A DNA stretch of 35,005 nt from assembly GCF_005889735.1 (NCBI RefSeq), contig NZ_VCKY01000107.1:1-35005 (forward strand), read 5' to 3'. Below are positions 1 through 7,625 of the stretch, piece by piece. Positions within the stretch are counted from its first letter, which is position 1. Each line of letters starts with the position of its first letter. The notes beneath the pieces are model-generated. The model had not been told where the DNA came from. It saw nothing but the letters and a program-made list of their open reading frames with translations, and did no database searches. The translations under genes and the position numbers were made by a program. The stretch comes from Nonomuraea turkmeniaca. Its GTDB lineage: Bacteria; Actinomycetota; Actinomycetes; Streptosporangiales; Streptosporangiaceae.

Positions 1-762
1 GGCGTAGGGGGTGGGCGTCTGGATCTCGGTGACCGCCAACCCCTTGTCGCGCTGCAGCCATGCGCCGACCTCACCCGCGACCTTCACGACGGTGGCGCGG
101 TCCCGTGTGGGTGTCCGTTGTCCAGGTTCGGTGACCTGGATCTTGAGCTGGTCGAGCAGAACAGACCGGAGCGAAGTCGCTGACAGGTAGGCGTGCCCGC
201 GCTGCTCCTGGGGCGAAGGGGCGAGGCTGGGGTCGTACACGGTGCCCGACACCCCGAGTTGGAGCGGCTCCGCGCTTGGAGGCGTGACGGTCAGGTTGTC
301 GCCGGGCGCCACGTCGAGCAGCCCGAGTGAGTCCTCGCCGATGAGGATCTCACCGGGCGCAGGCGGCCACCCGCTCTTCAGATCGAACTTGGCCATCCGC
401 ATCGGGTCGTCCGCCGCCGCCACGAACACCTGCAGCGGCACGCTCAGCGTCCGCCCGTTGACCGCGACCGCGGCGTCGAACTGGGTGCGCCCGGTCGCCT
501 CCGCTACCCCCGGCCTCTGGCGTGCCTCCTCAGCGAGCACCGCCATTCTCGCGGGGTCGATGCCCCGGTCGAGCACGATGGTGGCCGAGGCCGGCTCGGT
601 GCTCAGGTACGCGCCGCTCGTCTCCCTGCCGATCGAGGCCCACGCCGACAACATCCCGCCGAACACCGTCAGGCTGACCGCCAGCGCCGCCACCATCAGC
701 GCGAACCTGGACCACGACGCCCGCAGGTCCCTGCGCACCTTGACCGCCATCAGCCCGCTCAT
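1..762 (-). CDS. FtsX/MacB-type ABC transporter permease, N-terminal part (cut by window edge)
   Basis: The minus strand is open for 254 codons from ATG at 762 to base 1, so the C-terminus lies outside the window. The start MSGLMAVKVRRDLRASW is followed by one hydrophobic helix (about residues 18-40, FALMVAALAVSLTVFGGMLS). A long extracytoplasmic domain with repeated beta-rich stretches comes next (for example GEILIGEDSLGLLDVAPGD). This is the usual start of a MacB/LolE-like permease: one N-terminal membrane segment, a large external domain, and later helices not visible here. The ATG overlaps the stop of the ATPase gene as ATGA, so the two are co-translated partners. Such systems do mechanotransmission or export (lipoproteins, peptides, antibiotics) rather than import. 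The substrate is unknown. Confidence 0.85.
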   Translation of the reverse strand, partial: MSGLMAVKVRRDLRASWSRFALMVAALAVSLTVFGGMLSAWASIGRETSGAYLSTEPASATIVLDRGIDPARMAVLAEEARQRPGVAEATGRTQFDAAVAVNGRTLSVPLQVFVAAADDPMRMAKFDLKSGWPPAPGEILIGEDSLGLLDVAPGDNLTVTPPSAEPLQLGVSGTVYDPSLAPSPQEQRGHAYLSATSLRSVLLDQLKIQVTEPGQRTPTRDRATVVKVAGEVGAWLQRDKGLAVTEIQTPTPYA

Positions 763-1454
763 CGTGCCACCACGCTCTCGTCGGCCACGACGCGGCCGTC
801 CACCAGGGTGATCTCCCGCTTGACGATGGCTCTGATGTCGCGTTCGTGCGTGACCACCACGATGGTCCGCCCTTCGGCGTTCAGCCCCGCGAACACCTCC
901 AGCACGGCATCAGCGGTATGCGAGTCGAGATTGCCCGTCGGCTCGTCGGCCAGCAGCAGCGGCGGGTCATTGGCCAGCGCCCGCGCGATGGCGGCACGCT
1001 GTTGCTGCCCGCCCGACAACATGGAGGGGAGCTTGTCGGCCTGGTCCCCGATGCCCACGCGCTCCAGCAGCTCACGCGCCCGATCTCGCCGCCGTACGGC
1101 CGGGATCTTGGCGGCGAAGTCCATCGGGAGCATCACGTTCTCGGCCACCGTCAACGTGGGGAGAAGCTGGAAGAACTGGAACACCAGCCCGACGTTGCGC
1201 CCCCGCCACTCCGCCAGCCCGGACTCCGACAGCGACCCCAGATCGGCGCCCGCCGCGACCACACTCCCCGAGGTGGGGCGGTCGATGCCGGCGAGCAGGT
1301 TCAGCAGCGTCGTCTTCCCGCTGCCCGAGCGGCCCACGACCGCGACGAACTCACCCTCCTCGATGCCGAGATCGAGATGGTCGACGGCGACGACCTCGTC
1401 AGCGCCGAGTGGATAGGTCTTGACGACGTCGCTGACCTGGATGGCAGACCCCAC
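759..1454 (-). CDS. ABC transporter ATP-binding protein, MacB/LolD type
   Basis: A 231-residue nucleotide-binding protein that powers the FtsX-like permease downstream. It shows Walker A GRSGSGKTT, the signature LSGGQQQR, Walker B LLLADEPTG and the H-loop VVTHE, in the order and spacing of the LolD/MacB family, whose members are about 220-250 residues. I prefer the GTG at 1454 because GGAGG lies 9 bases upstream. An ATG at 1475 would overlap the end of the small upstream ORF and has no comparable ribosome site. It follows the 45-codon membrane peptide gene by 17 bases and overlaps the permease by 4 bases, so the three form one operon. It is divergent from a two-component system that may regulate it. 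Confidence 0.93.
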   Translation of the reverse strand: MGSAIQVSDVVKTYPLGADEVVAVDHLDLGIEEGEFVAVVGRSGSGKTTLLNLLAGIDRPTSGSVVAAGADLGSLSESGLAEWRGRNVGLVFQFFQLLPTLTVAENVMLPMDFAAKIPAVRRRDRARELLERVGIGDQADKLPSMLSGGQQQRAAIARALANDPPLLLADEPTGNLDSHTADAVLEVFAGLNAEGRTIVVVTHERDIRAIVKREITLVDGRVVADESVVAR

Positions 1455-1471
1455 GATGAGACACCTCCGGT

Positions 1472-1609
1472 TCATCCATGACGGGGGATGGTGTGGCCGA
1501 GACCGCCACCGACGACGAGCATCATGACGACGAACAGCAGAATCAGGACGGCTGCCACAATCCCCGCCACCTTCATCCAGCGGGGGATGCCATCACGGGT
1601 TCCGGCCAT
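1472..1609 (-). CDS. Small single-pass membrane protein (45 aa) at the head of the ABC operon
   Basis: This 45-codon gene is easily missed. It reads MAGTRDGIPRWMKVAG, then a strongly hydrophobic segment (about residues 14-37, ending LLFVVMMLVVGGG), then a short tail GHTIPRHG and TGA. A GAGGAAGGGA-like ribosome site lies upstream of ATG 1609. The layout is a charged cytoplasmic N-terminus, one membrane helix and a short Gly/His-rich tail. Similar short MAGTRDGIPRWMK-like peptides are, from memory, common in actinobacteria. I know of no established function. Its position directly before the ATPase, 17 bases away, suggests an accessory subunit or a regulator of the transporter, which is inference. 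Confidence 0.75.
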   Translation of the reverse strand: MAGTRDGIPRWMKVAGIVAAVLILLFVVMMLVVGGGLGHTIPRHG

Positions 1610-1679
1610 GTGCCTGCGTCCCTTCCTCGGTTGATGGCCGCCAAGCTACGAGCACCGGGGGTGGAGCCGAAACGCCCTG

Positions 1680-1712
1680 GGAGATGACCTCTCCTGTCCA
1701 CATCGCGTGGAC
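1680..1712. promoter_or_regulatory. Two dyads in the divergent promoter region between the ABC operon and the kinase gene
   Basis: The 163-base divergent region holds GGAGA-N5-TCTCC (1680-1694) and GTCCAC-N5-GTGGAC (1696-1712), back to back. Both have 5-base spacers, as expected for a dimeric NarL-type regulator. A TACCCT element at 1757-1762 could be the -10 of the kinase gene. Binding by the neighbouring response regulator is inference. Confidence 0.35.
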
Positions 1713-1772
1713 GAGGCTCCCCGCTCAGGGGGACGCCGTACGGGAAGCACCGGCGTTACCCTAGGCGGTGCC

Positions 1773-2993
1773 ATGTCATCGACGGCCACAGCCCGCTCCC
1801 GGGCACTCCTCGACACCGCGTTCGCCGCCGCCGTGTTCGTCGTCTCGCTGGCGCTGCTCGCCCACGGCGGGCCCACGCCCATCCGGACGAGCACCCAGGG
1901 GCTCGATGCGCTGGGCGTGGTGCTCGCGGCCTGCTCGGCGGCGCCGTTCGTGGTCTGGCGGCGTTTTCCGCTGACCGTCTTCGCGGTGACGGCTGGGGTC
2001 AGTGTGCTCCTGGCCGGGGCCGGCTACGCGGCCGATCTCGTGCTCGGGCCCATCGCCGCCCTCTACCTGCTCGCCGCCGACACCCTGTGGACGGTACGCA
2101 CGGCGACTGTGGTGGCCGGGCTGCTCATGGCTTACCTTGGCGCGGCGGCGTACGCGCAGGAGGCTTTTCCCGGGGTGGGGCTGGTTCACACCGCCCTGCC
2201 GTGGGCGGTGGCGTGGTTCGCCGGTGAGCGGACCCGGCTGCGGCGGGAGCAGGTGGCCGAGCTGCGACGGCGGGCCGTGGACGCCGAGCGCGAGGCCGAA
2301 CGGGAACGCCTGCGCGCCGCGAGCGAAACCGAACGGGAACGCCTGCGCGCCGCGAGAGAAACCGAACGGGAACGGCGCCTCGCCGTCGTGGAGGAACGCG
2401 CCCGCATCGCCCGCGACCTGCACGATTCGGCCGGACACGCGATCAGCCTCATCGCCGTCCGCGCCGGCGCCGCCCGGCTGCGCCACCACACGGACGGCGA
2501 CCACTCGCTCCAGGCCTTGCAGGCGGTCGAAGACCTGGCCAGGCATACGGTCGCGGAGATCGACCAGCTCGTCGCCTCCCTGCGTGAGGACGAACCGGAC
2601 ACGGCCACCCCGCTGGGCCTGGCCTCATTCGACTCCTTGATCGCCCACCACACCGCGGCAGGGCTGCGAGCGGAGCTCGACATCAAGGGCTCGCCCCAGC
2701 CGCTCGGCAGCGTCGCCGACCAGGCCGCCTACCGCATCCTCCAGCAGGCACTCGCCAACGCCGCCCGCCACGGCACCGGAAACACACGCATCGAACTCGA
2801 CTACACCGGCACCGAATTCGAGCTCACCGTCACGAACCCCACGCGCGCCGGCACGCCCCCGCGAGACGGCGGGCACGGGCTGATCGGCATGCGCGAGCGC
2901 GCCGCCCTGGCCGGCGGCAGCCTCGACGCGGGACGGGCGGACAGCGTCTTCCGGGTCCACGCCCGGCTTCCCTATGGGAGCCTGCCGGCATGA
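1773..2993 (+). CDS. Sensor histidine kinase, NarL/DesK-type (HisKA_3)
   Basis: A 406-residue membrane sensor that autophosphorylates on histidine and passes phosphate to the response regulator encoded next. The N-terminal ~150 residues hold about five hydrophobic segments and little extracellular loop, typical of intramembrane-sensing or membrane-stress kinases. An Arg/Glu-rich coiled coil follows (about residues 155-210). The HisKA_3 H-box ARIARDLHDSAGHAI puts the phospho-acceptor at His217. The HATPase domain shows an N-box (LQQALANAARHG) and a G-box (GGHGLIGMRERAALAGG). ATG 1773 is chosen because AGGCGG lies just upstream; the frame is open back to a GTG at 1707, but that part looks non-coding. 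The stop overlaps the regulator start as ATGA. It is divergent from the ABC operon, its likely target. Confidence 0.92.
   Translation: MSSTATARSRALLDTAFAAAVFVVSLALLAHGGPTPIRTSTQGLDALGVVLAACSAAPFVVWRRFPLTVFAVTAGVSVLLAGAGYAADLVLGPIAALYLLAADTLWTVRTATVVAGLLMAYLGAAAYAQEAFPGVGLVHTALPWAVAWFAGERTRLRREQVAELRRRAVDAEREAERERLRAASETERERLRAARETERERRLAVVEERARIARDLHDSAGHAISLIAVRAGAARLRHHTDGDHSLQALQAVEDLARHTVAEIDQLVASLREDEPDTATPLGLASFDSLIAHHTAAGLRAELDIKGSPQPLGSVADQAAYRILQQALANAARHGTGNTRIELDYTGTEFELTVTNPTRAGTPPRDGGHGLIGMRERAALAGGSLDAGRADSVFRVHARLPYGSLPA
2298..2373 (+). repeat. 33-bp in-frame tandem repeat in the kinase coiled coil
   Basis: Two copies of a 33-bp unit (2298-2330 and 2331-2363) and a 10-base partial third. 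They differ at very few bases. Each encodes the 11-residue unit ERERLRAASET or ERERLRAARET. An 11-residue unit is a hendecad, so a copy-number change would alter helix length while roughly keeping coiled-coil phase. Confidence 0.85.
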
Positions 2994-3670
2994 CCCGCGT
3001 CCTGATCGCCGATGACGACCACCTGATGCGGGCCGGGCTGATCGAGCTGCTCACCGCCGACCCCGGAATCGAGATCGCCGGACAGGCGGCGACCGGGCGG
3101 GAAGCCGTCGAAAAGGCGCGCCTGCTCGCGCCCGAGGTCGTCCTCATGGACGTACGCATGCCGGACCTCGACGGGATCGCCGCCACCCGGCGACTCTCCC
3201 AGACCGCCCCAGAGGTGAAGATCCTCATCCTGACGACGTTCGAGCAGGACGACTACATCTTCGGCGCCCTGCGCGCCGGCGCCTCCGGATTCCTGCTCAA
3301 ACGCGCCCGTCCCGAGGACCTGATCGCGGCCGTACACGCTGTCGCCGCCGGCGACTCGTTGCTGTCGCCGTCGGTCACCCGCCGCGTGATCACACGCCTG
3401 GCCCAGCAGCCCGCTCCCGATCTCGCCGGCCAGGCCAAGCTGGAGGCGCTCACACCCCGCGAACGGGAGACGCTCGAACTGCTCGCCCGCGGCCTGTCCA
3501 ACCGCGAGATCGCGGCCGTGCTCGTCGTCGAGGAGTCGACGATCCGGACCCACGTCAAGCGCATCCTGATGAAGCTGGGCCTGCGCGACCGGGTCCAAGC
3601 GGTGATCTTCGCCTACGAGAGCGGCATCAACCGCCCACGCCGCAGCGAAGACCGTCCACGACCAGAGTGA
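2990..3670 (+). CDS. Response regulator, NarL/LuxR family
   Basis: A 226-residue DNA-binding regulator, partner of the preceding kinase (overlap ATGA). The receiver domain (about residues 1-120) has the acidic pair ADDD near the N-terminus, phospho-acceptor Asp54 in VVLMDVRMPD, and the conserved Lys in GFLLKRARPEDL. The C-terminal helix-turn-helix begins LTPRERETLELLARGLSNRE and ends with the recognition region TIRTHVKRILMKLGLRDR, the LuxR/GerE pattern. Length is typical of the family. Its likely targets are the dyads in the upstream divergent region and hence the ABC operon, by analogy with other kinase/regulator/ABC modules. No direct evidence of the regulon is visible. Confidence 0.94.
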   Translation: MTRVLIADDDHLMRAGLIELLTADPGIEIAGQAATGREAVEKARLLAPEVVLMDVRMPDLDGIAATRRLSQTAPEVKILILTTFEQDDYIFGALRAGASGFLLKRARPEDLIAAVHAVAAGDSLLSPSVTRRVITRLAQQPAPDLAGQAKLEALTPRERETLELLARGLSNREIAAVLVVEESTIRTHVKRILMKLGLRDRVQAVIFAYESGINRPRRSEDRPRPE

Positions 3671-3700
3671 GCACACGTTAGGAACTCCGCACCACGTAAC

Positions 3701-3718
3701 CGGGCGCACTGGCGCCCG
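3701..3718 (+). terminator. Hairpin after the two-component operon
   Basis: CGGGCGC-actg-GCGCCCG, a perfect 7-bp GC stem with a 4-base loop, 30 bases after the regulator stop. There is no T-tract, which is common for actinobacterial terminators. It also lies just beyond the end of the minus-strand pseudogene, so it may serve both directions. Confidence 0.6.
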
Positions 3719-3764
3719 CCACCCACCAGCAGACCTGCCCTGACGGCTCAGTCGGACTGACCGG

Positions 3765-4246
3765 TCACGCCGCGCGGAGCCGGCGCACGTGCGCTGCTGG
3801 CGCGGAGGTCGCGAGGCGTACCGGCAGGTCGCGAAGCAAGAGGTGGAATGGGCTGCGCGGGATCTGTATGCGTGCGTTTCGCCGGCCGACCTTCTGCCTG
3901 CTTCGGGACGCAGGGCGGTCTCCCACGTCTGGAGGGCCGCGGGAATGACACCTTGGGCCTCGATGAGCGCGGTGCCCAAGCGGTCGGCCGCCCCTATGGC
4001 GAGCGAGGCACCGTAGCCTGCGTAGATCGGCATCAGCCAGGCGGCATCACCCAGCAGGACGACGCGCTGGTGGCTCCAGCGGTCGAGGGTGATCAGGCTG
4101 CCGCTGTCGAAGTGGATCGATTCGCTGCGGCGGAGCTGGTCGAGCAGTGCCGCCCACCTCCGGCTCCCGCTTCCCGGCCGCCCGGCGAAGCGCGCCCATC
4201 TGCGCTTTTCTGTCGGAGTGAGCCAGTAGCCTGCGTCGGTGTTCAT
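3765..4246 (-). pseudogene. Truncated, frameshifted FAD-dependent monooxygenase (PHBH fold)
   Basis: Only the C-terminal half of an FAD monooxygenase of the RebC/TetX-like group remains. The minus strand reads FDSGSLITLDRWSHQRVVLL, then GDAAWLMP and GYGASLAIGAADRLG. This matches the family's second FAD motif (DRW, then GDAA, then G-x-G-x-SLA). After LRPEAGRR the frame breaks. The expected family tail continues in another frame as RNARIQIPRSPFHLLLRD and ends HVRRLRAA with TGA at 3765-3767. The N-terminal Rossmann GxGxxG half is absent, and the remnant stops where the MFS gene begins on the opposite strand. It therefore carries at least one 5' deletion and one frameshift and cannot make a working enzyme. 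Confidence 0.8.
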
Positions 4247-5366
4247 GGGCAAGAGACGGCGGGAGTCGATCCCGGCCGAGGCGAGGACCCTGCTGTGGAT
4301 CCGCGTGCTCAATCAGCTCGGCTCCTACGCCCTGGCTTTCCTCGCGGTCCTCACCGGTCCGGAGTTGGCGCCGGCGGCCCTGGCCGCCTTCGGGGTCGCG
4401 GCTCTCATTTCCCGCTGGGCGGGAGCTCTCCTGTTGGACCGGCTGCCGCCGCGAACCGTGCTTTCCCTCGGCCTGGGGTTGACGGGGCTGTCTTTGCTTC
4501 TTCTCGCCGCCGCACGGACGCCGCCGTACGTGCTGGGCGCCGTCGTCCTGGTGGGGCTGGCGTTCGAACTGTACGAACCTGCCACCCAGGAGTTCCTCGC
4601 CCGGCTTGCCACAGGAGCACGAAGGCAGCAGGTGTATGCCCTGCTCGGCGTCTCCCTGTCAGCGGCCGGGGCGGTGGCCGGCCTGCTCGCCGCAGTCCTG
4701 TTGCCGCTGGGGGCACGCTGGCTGGTGATCGCAGATGCCGTCACCTGCCTGGCGGCGGCCGGCATCGCCCTGCGTTTCCTGCCCCCAGGAGCACAACGAG
4801 ACGCCAACCCAAGACGCCGCTGGCGTCCTCCCCTGCCGTTGCTCCGGCTGACGCTGGCGAGCACCGTGTTCGCGATCGGCTCCCTGGCCGTGATGATGTT
4901 CCTTCCCCTGGCCCTGCTCGAACGCGGCGCGCCCGCCTGGGCTCCCGGACTCACCCTCGCCGGCGCGGCCCTGCTCAGCCCGCTCGCCCTGTGGATGGGC
5001 GGACGGCAGCTCGCGAGCCGCGGGCACGGGATCGTGCTGGGCGCCGGCGCCGCACTGCTCGGCCTGCTCGCCTTGGCCATGGCCATCACAGACCGGACCT
5101 GGCCGACCGCAGCAGCCTATCTGGCGTCCACCGCCATCAACGGCCTGCTGCTCGGCCGCTGGCAGGCCCTGGTGGCCGACGCGGCTCCCGAACCCGAACG
5201 GCCGCGCTGGTTCGCCTTCCAGGGCTCCTCCTGGGGCGTCGCCCAGCCCGTGGTCCCCGGCCTTGTCGCCGTGTTCGGCTCGTTCGCCGGTGGCACCGGT
5301 GCGGGCGCGTTCTGGACTGCCGCCCTCGCCTTCCTCGTGGTGCCCCTCGTGCTCAGCTACTCCTGA
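4245..5366 (+). CDS. MFS transporter (putative efflux permease)
   Basis: About 373 residues with ten to twelve hydrophobic helices, for example SYALAFLAVLTG, LGLTGLSLLLLAAA and WLVIADAVTCLAAAGIAL. The central cytoplasmic loop is basic (about residues 185-200, RDANPRRRWRPP), as in the major facilitator family. The loop after helix 2 has LLLDRLPPRTV in the place of the family motif A. ATG 4245 is my start; GTG 4239 in the same frame is possible, and neither has a strong ribosome site. The 3' end overlaps the convergent TetR gene by 10 bases. Next to a TetR regulator it is most likely a drug or metabolite exporter. The substrate is unknown. It abuts the deleted end of the monooxygenase remnant. 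Confidence 0.85.
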   Translation: MGKRRRESIPAEARTLLWIRVLNQLGSYALAFLAVLTGPELAPAALAAFGVAALISRWAGALLLDRLPPRTVLSLGLGLTGLSLLLLAAARTPPYVLGAVVLVGLAFELYEPATQEFLARLATGARRQQVYALLGVSLSAAGAVAGLLAAVLLPLGARWLVIADAVTCLAAAGIALRFLPPGAQRDANPRRRWRPPLPLLRLTLASTVFAIGSLAVMMFLPLALLERGAPAWAPGLTLAGAALLSPLALWMGGRQLASRGHGIVLGAGAALLGLLALAMAITDRTWPTAAAYLASTAINGLLLGRWQALVADAAPEPERPRWFAFQGSSWGVAQPVVPGLVAVFGSFAGGTGAGAFWTAALAFLVVPLVLSYS

Positions 5367-5911
5367 CCCAGCACCGCCCGCACGCCCGGCTCGACGGCCA
5401 CGCGGAAGGCGGTATCCAGCTCAGCGGGTGACGCGCTGGTCTCGCCGTCCACCCACGCCCGCACCAGCCCCATGAACGCCCCCACCACGCAGACCACCAG
5501 CAGGTCGAGCGAGGACGAGGCCCGCGCACCGGCCGCGACCAGCTCGTCCCTGACGATGGCGGCGAGCAGGTGCTCGCCTCGCGTCTGTACCAGCCCACTA
5601 CTGCGCCGCCCCATCAGCGCACGTACGAGCCGCCGTTGCTCGCGCATGTGCTCGAACATCGGCAGGCTGAACGCGAACAGGTCCCCGGACGGGGTAGCGG
5701 GTACGGGGTGGAGGAAGGCGAGCTCGTCGAGGTTGCTGAACAGCACGTCCTGCTTGTCGGTGAAGTGCGTGTAGAACGTGGATCGGCCCACATCCGCGCG
5801 GTTGATGATGTCCGTGACGGTCACCGCGTCATAGCTCTTCTCCAGGACCAGCTCCACGAGAGCCTCCTGGATCAGCCGCCGCGTGCGCTGGACCTGCCGA
5901 TCTCCGGACAC
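5357..5911 (-). CDS. TetR-family transcriptional regulator
   Basis: 184 residues. The N-terminal helix-turn-helix is clear: RTRRLIQEALVELVLEKSYD, then VTVTDIINRADVGRSTFYTHF with the TetR signature GRSTFYTHF at about residues 41-49. The C-terminal ligand-binding region is helical and unconserved. It starts with GTG at 5911, preceded by a GGCGGGGA-like ribosome site. The gene is divergent from the methyltransferase at 6029, with a 117-base spacer that holds a TATGAA-N7-TTCATA dyad, and convergent with the MFS gene. It probably represses itself and the methyltransferase, and possibly the exporter. Confidence 0.93.
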   Translation of the reverse strand: MSGDRQVQRTRRLIQEALVELVLEKSYDAVTVTDIINRADVGRSTFYTHFTDKQDVLFSNLDELAFLHPVPATPSGDLFAFSLPMFEHMREQRRLVRALMGRRSSGLVQTRGEHLLAAIVRDELVAAGARASSSLDLLVVCVVGAFMGLVRAWVDGETSASPAELDTAFRVAVEPGVRAVLGQE

Positions 5912-5972
5912 TTCCCCGCCTTCTGGTCGGTACTGGACACCACGGCCGATCTGCTCGTTGACCCTCCACCAG

Positions 5973-5991
5973 TATGAACGCAGTATTCATA
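5973..5991. promoter_or_regulatory. Probable TetR operator
   Basis: TATGAA-N7-TTCATA is a perfect 6-bp inverted repeat in the AT-richest part of the TetR/methyltransferase divergent spacer, 38 bases before the methyltransferase ATG. The position and size fit a TetR dimer site. That this TetR binds here is inference. Confidence 0.55.
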
Positions 5992-6028
5992 ACTGAACAC
6001 ATTGTCCGGGCATCGGGAAGCTAGACCA

Positions 6029-6676
6029 ATGGGTCTCGGAAAGCTGCTGCACAACCACGAAGAGCACGCCGACGAAGGCGGCACCATCGATCATCCACGG
6101 GCATACGAGATCTTCGCCTCGATCGGCTTCCTCGGCGGCCGCCGCGCCGCCTTCACCCGCCTGGCCGCCACCGCCCGCCCGCGCGCCGGAGACCGTGTAC
6201 TGGACGTCGGCTGCGGTACCGGCTACCTCACCCGGATCCTCGCCCCGGTCGTCGCCCCCAGCGGCCACGTCACCGGCCTCGACCCCTCCCCCGCGATGAT
6301 CGACCACGCCACCCGGCATGCGCCGGGCAACTGCACCTACGTCGTCGGCACAGGGCAGGAGCTGCCGTTCCCTGATGGGTCGTTCGACCTGGTCGTCTCC
6401 AGCCTCGCCGTGCACCACATGCCCGCCGAGGCCCGGCCCCAGGCCCTGAGGCAGATGTTCCGGGTGCTGAGGCCGGGCGGACGGCTGGTCATTGCCGAGT
6501 TCCGGCCGCCGGCCAACCAACTGGCGCGGCATATCGTCGGTCTGCTCTCCGGGCCCGCCATGCGGCATGACCCCCGTGACCTTCTCGGCACCATGATTCC
6601 TGATGCCGGGTTCGCGGTGGAGTCCGAGGGCGACCTACCGTACTTGCTGTACTACGTCCGCGCGGCACGTCCGTAG
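6029..6676 (+). CDS. Class I SAM-dependent methyltransferase
   Basis: 215 residues with the Methyltransf_11/UbiE-like Rossmann fold. Motif I is VLDVGCGTGYLTR (about residues 54-66). The acidic ribose-binding position follows in VTGLDPSPAMIDHA, motif II is DGSFDLVVSSLAVHHM, and the post-motif is QALRQMFRVLRPGGRLVIAE. ATG 6029 is chosen over upstream in-frame codons because the N-terminus MGLGKLLHNHEEHADEGG looks native and GGAAG lies upstream. It is divergent from the TetR gene and probably TetR-controlled. A small molecule is the likely methyl acceptor. The sequence does not identify it, and a menaquinone-type function is not supported by context. Confidence 0.88.
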   Translation: MGLGKLLHNHEEHADEGGTIDHPRAYEIFASIGFLGGRRAAFTRLAATARPRAGDRVLDVGCGTGYLTRILAPVVAPSGHVTGLDPSPAMIDHATRHAPGNCTYVVGTGQELPFPDGSFDLVVSSLAVHHMPAEARPQALRQMFRVLRPGGRLVIAEFRPPANQLARHIVGLLSGPAMRHDPRDLLGTMIPDAGFAVESEGDLPYLLYYVRAARP

Positions 6677-6733
6677 AACGTCAGCAGGACGAGGCCGAAG
6701 CGGGAAGCGGAACGCATCGGCCATCCTCCAGCG

Positions 6734-6792
6734 GACGGATGCCGGTCCGTCGGTTGTCGCCATCGAACCAGGAGTGAGGTGCTCACTCTTTT
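6734..6792 (+). terminator. Intrinsic terminator between convergent methyltransferase genes
   Basis: GAGTGAG-gtg-CTCACTC (6772-6788) is a perfect 7-bp stem with a 3-base loop followed by TTTT, a textbook intrinsic terminator for the plus-strand gene. A second hairpin, GACGGA-N6-TCCGTC (6734-6751), precedes it. Confidence 0.75.
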
Positions 6793-6803
6793 GGCGTGGC
6801 CAG

Positions 6804-7613
6804 CTAGCCGTCCGAGCCCGCAGCCGACGGCGGTACCTCGACGACGAAGCACAGGAAGCTGAGCTTGTTCGAAAACTCATCGAAGTCGTCGGGGAACAAC
6901 TCACGGGCGGCCGGGTCGGTCTTCGGCTCGCTGATGACAGCAAGGCGGAAGCCCGCGGCGGCGAAGGCATCAGTCATCGCCTGCAACGGCCTGCGCCAGA
7001 AGGTCATCGGGAAGGACTGCCCGTTGAACGTCCATTCGTCGGTATAGCTGGTGGTCGCGCGATAGCTGGGCCGAGGATCCTGGATCAGGTAGTCCACGAA
7101 CGGGTGATGCACCGACGCGATCAGCCGGCCGCCGGGCCTGAGCACGCGCCGCATCTCGGCCAGCGTCGGCCCCCAGTCCTCCAGGTAGTGCAGCACCAGC
7201 GACGCGACCACGTCGTCGAACGCGCCGTCGGCGAACGGCAGCGGATCACGCACGTCGACCACGTGCAGGTCCGCGTCGTCACCGAGCCGCCGCCTGGCCA
7301 CCGCCAGCATCCCGGCGCTGGCGTCGATGCCGGTGACGACGGCACCGCGCTCGCGTAGTTGAGCCGACAGGGGACCTGAGCCACAGCCGGCGTCCAGGAT
7401 CCGGCGGCCGGTCACGTCTCCGGCGAGGGCGATGATCGCGGGCCGCGCAATATACGCGTTGATGAGGCTGTTCTCGGTCTCCGCCGAGTACGCCTCGGCG
7501 AAGCTGTCGTAGTCATTCACCTGGGCCGTCGGATCTGCAGGCTGGGTTGCGGTCGAAACCCAGGCAGGATGCATTGCCGCAACATTCCCGGGCACGTCGG
7601 TTGCACGTTCCAT
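6804..7613 (-). CDS. Class I SAM-dependent methyltransferase
   Basis: Up to 269 residues. The core begins NDYDSFAEAYSAETENSLIN, typical of this Methyltransf_11 subgroup. Motif I is ILDAGCGSGPLSAQL, then VTGIDASAGMLAVAR, DGAFDDVVASLVLHYL and EMRRVLRPGGRLIASVHHP. The start is uncertain. ATG 7613 gives a 31-residue N-terminal extension. GTG 7520, immediately before NDYDSF, agrees better with the usual start of the subgroup but has a weak ribosome site. It is convergent with the other methyltransferase; the two are not obviously paralogous beyond the shared fold. The gene follows the chromate operon on the same strand, after 113 bases with two dyads. The substrate is unknown. Confidence 0.87.
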   Translation of the reverse strand: MERATDVPGNVAAMHPAWVSTATQPADPTAQVNDYDSFAEAYSAETENSLINAYIARPAIIALAGDVTGRRILDAGCGSGPLSAQLRERGAVVTGIDASAGMLAVARRRLGDDADLHVVDVRDPLPFADGAFDDVVASLVLHYLEDWGPTLAEMRRVLRPGGRLIASVHHPFVDYLIQDPRPSYRATTSYTDEWTFNGQSFPMTFWRRPLQAMTDAFAAAGFRLAVISEPKTDPAARELFPDDFDEFSNKLSFLCFVVEVPPSAAGSDG

Positions 7614-7625
7614 CGTCGCAGCCTA

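Noticed and set aside
1455..1475. ATG 1475 as the start of the ABC ATPase
   Set aside because: It would overlap the 45-codon gene, lacks a ribosome site and adds residues not typical of the family. GTG 1454 has GGAGG at 9 bases.
2972..4312. A single 446-codon minus-strand protein covering the monooxygenase remnant and the region opposite the response regulator
   Set aside because: Only the stretch around GDAAWLMP resembles a protein family. The rest is antisense to real genes, and the true C-terminus lies in another frame.
3848..5431. A 527-codon plus-strand open frame across the pseudogene and MFS gene
   Set aside because: It is an out-of-frame shadow of the MFS gene, Arg/Pro/Gly-rich with no motif. 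The 4245 frame shows membrane helices and family features.
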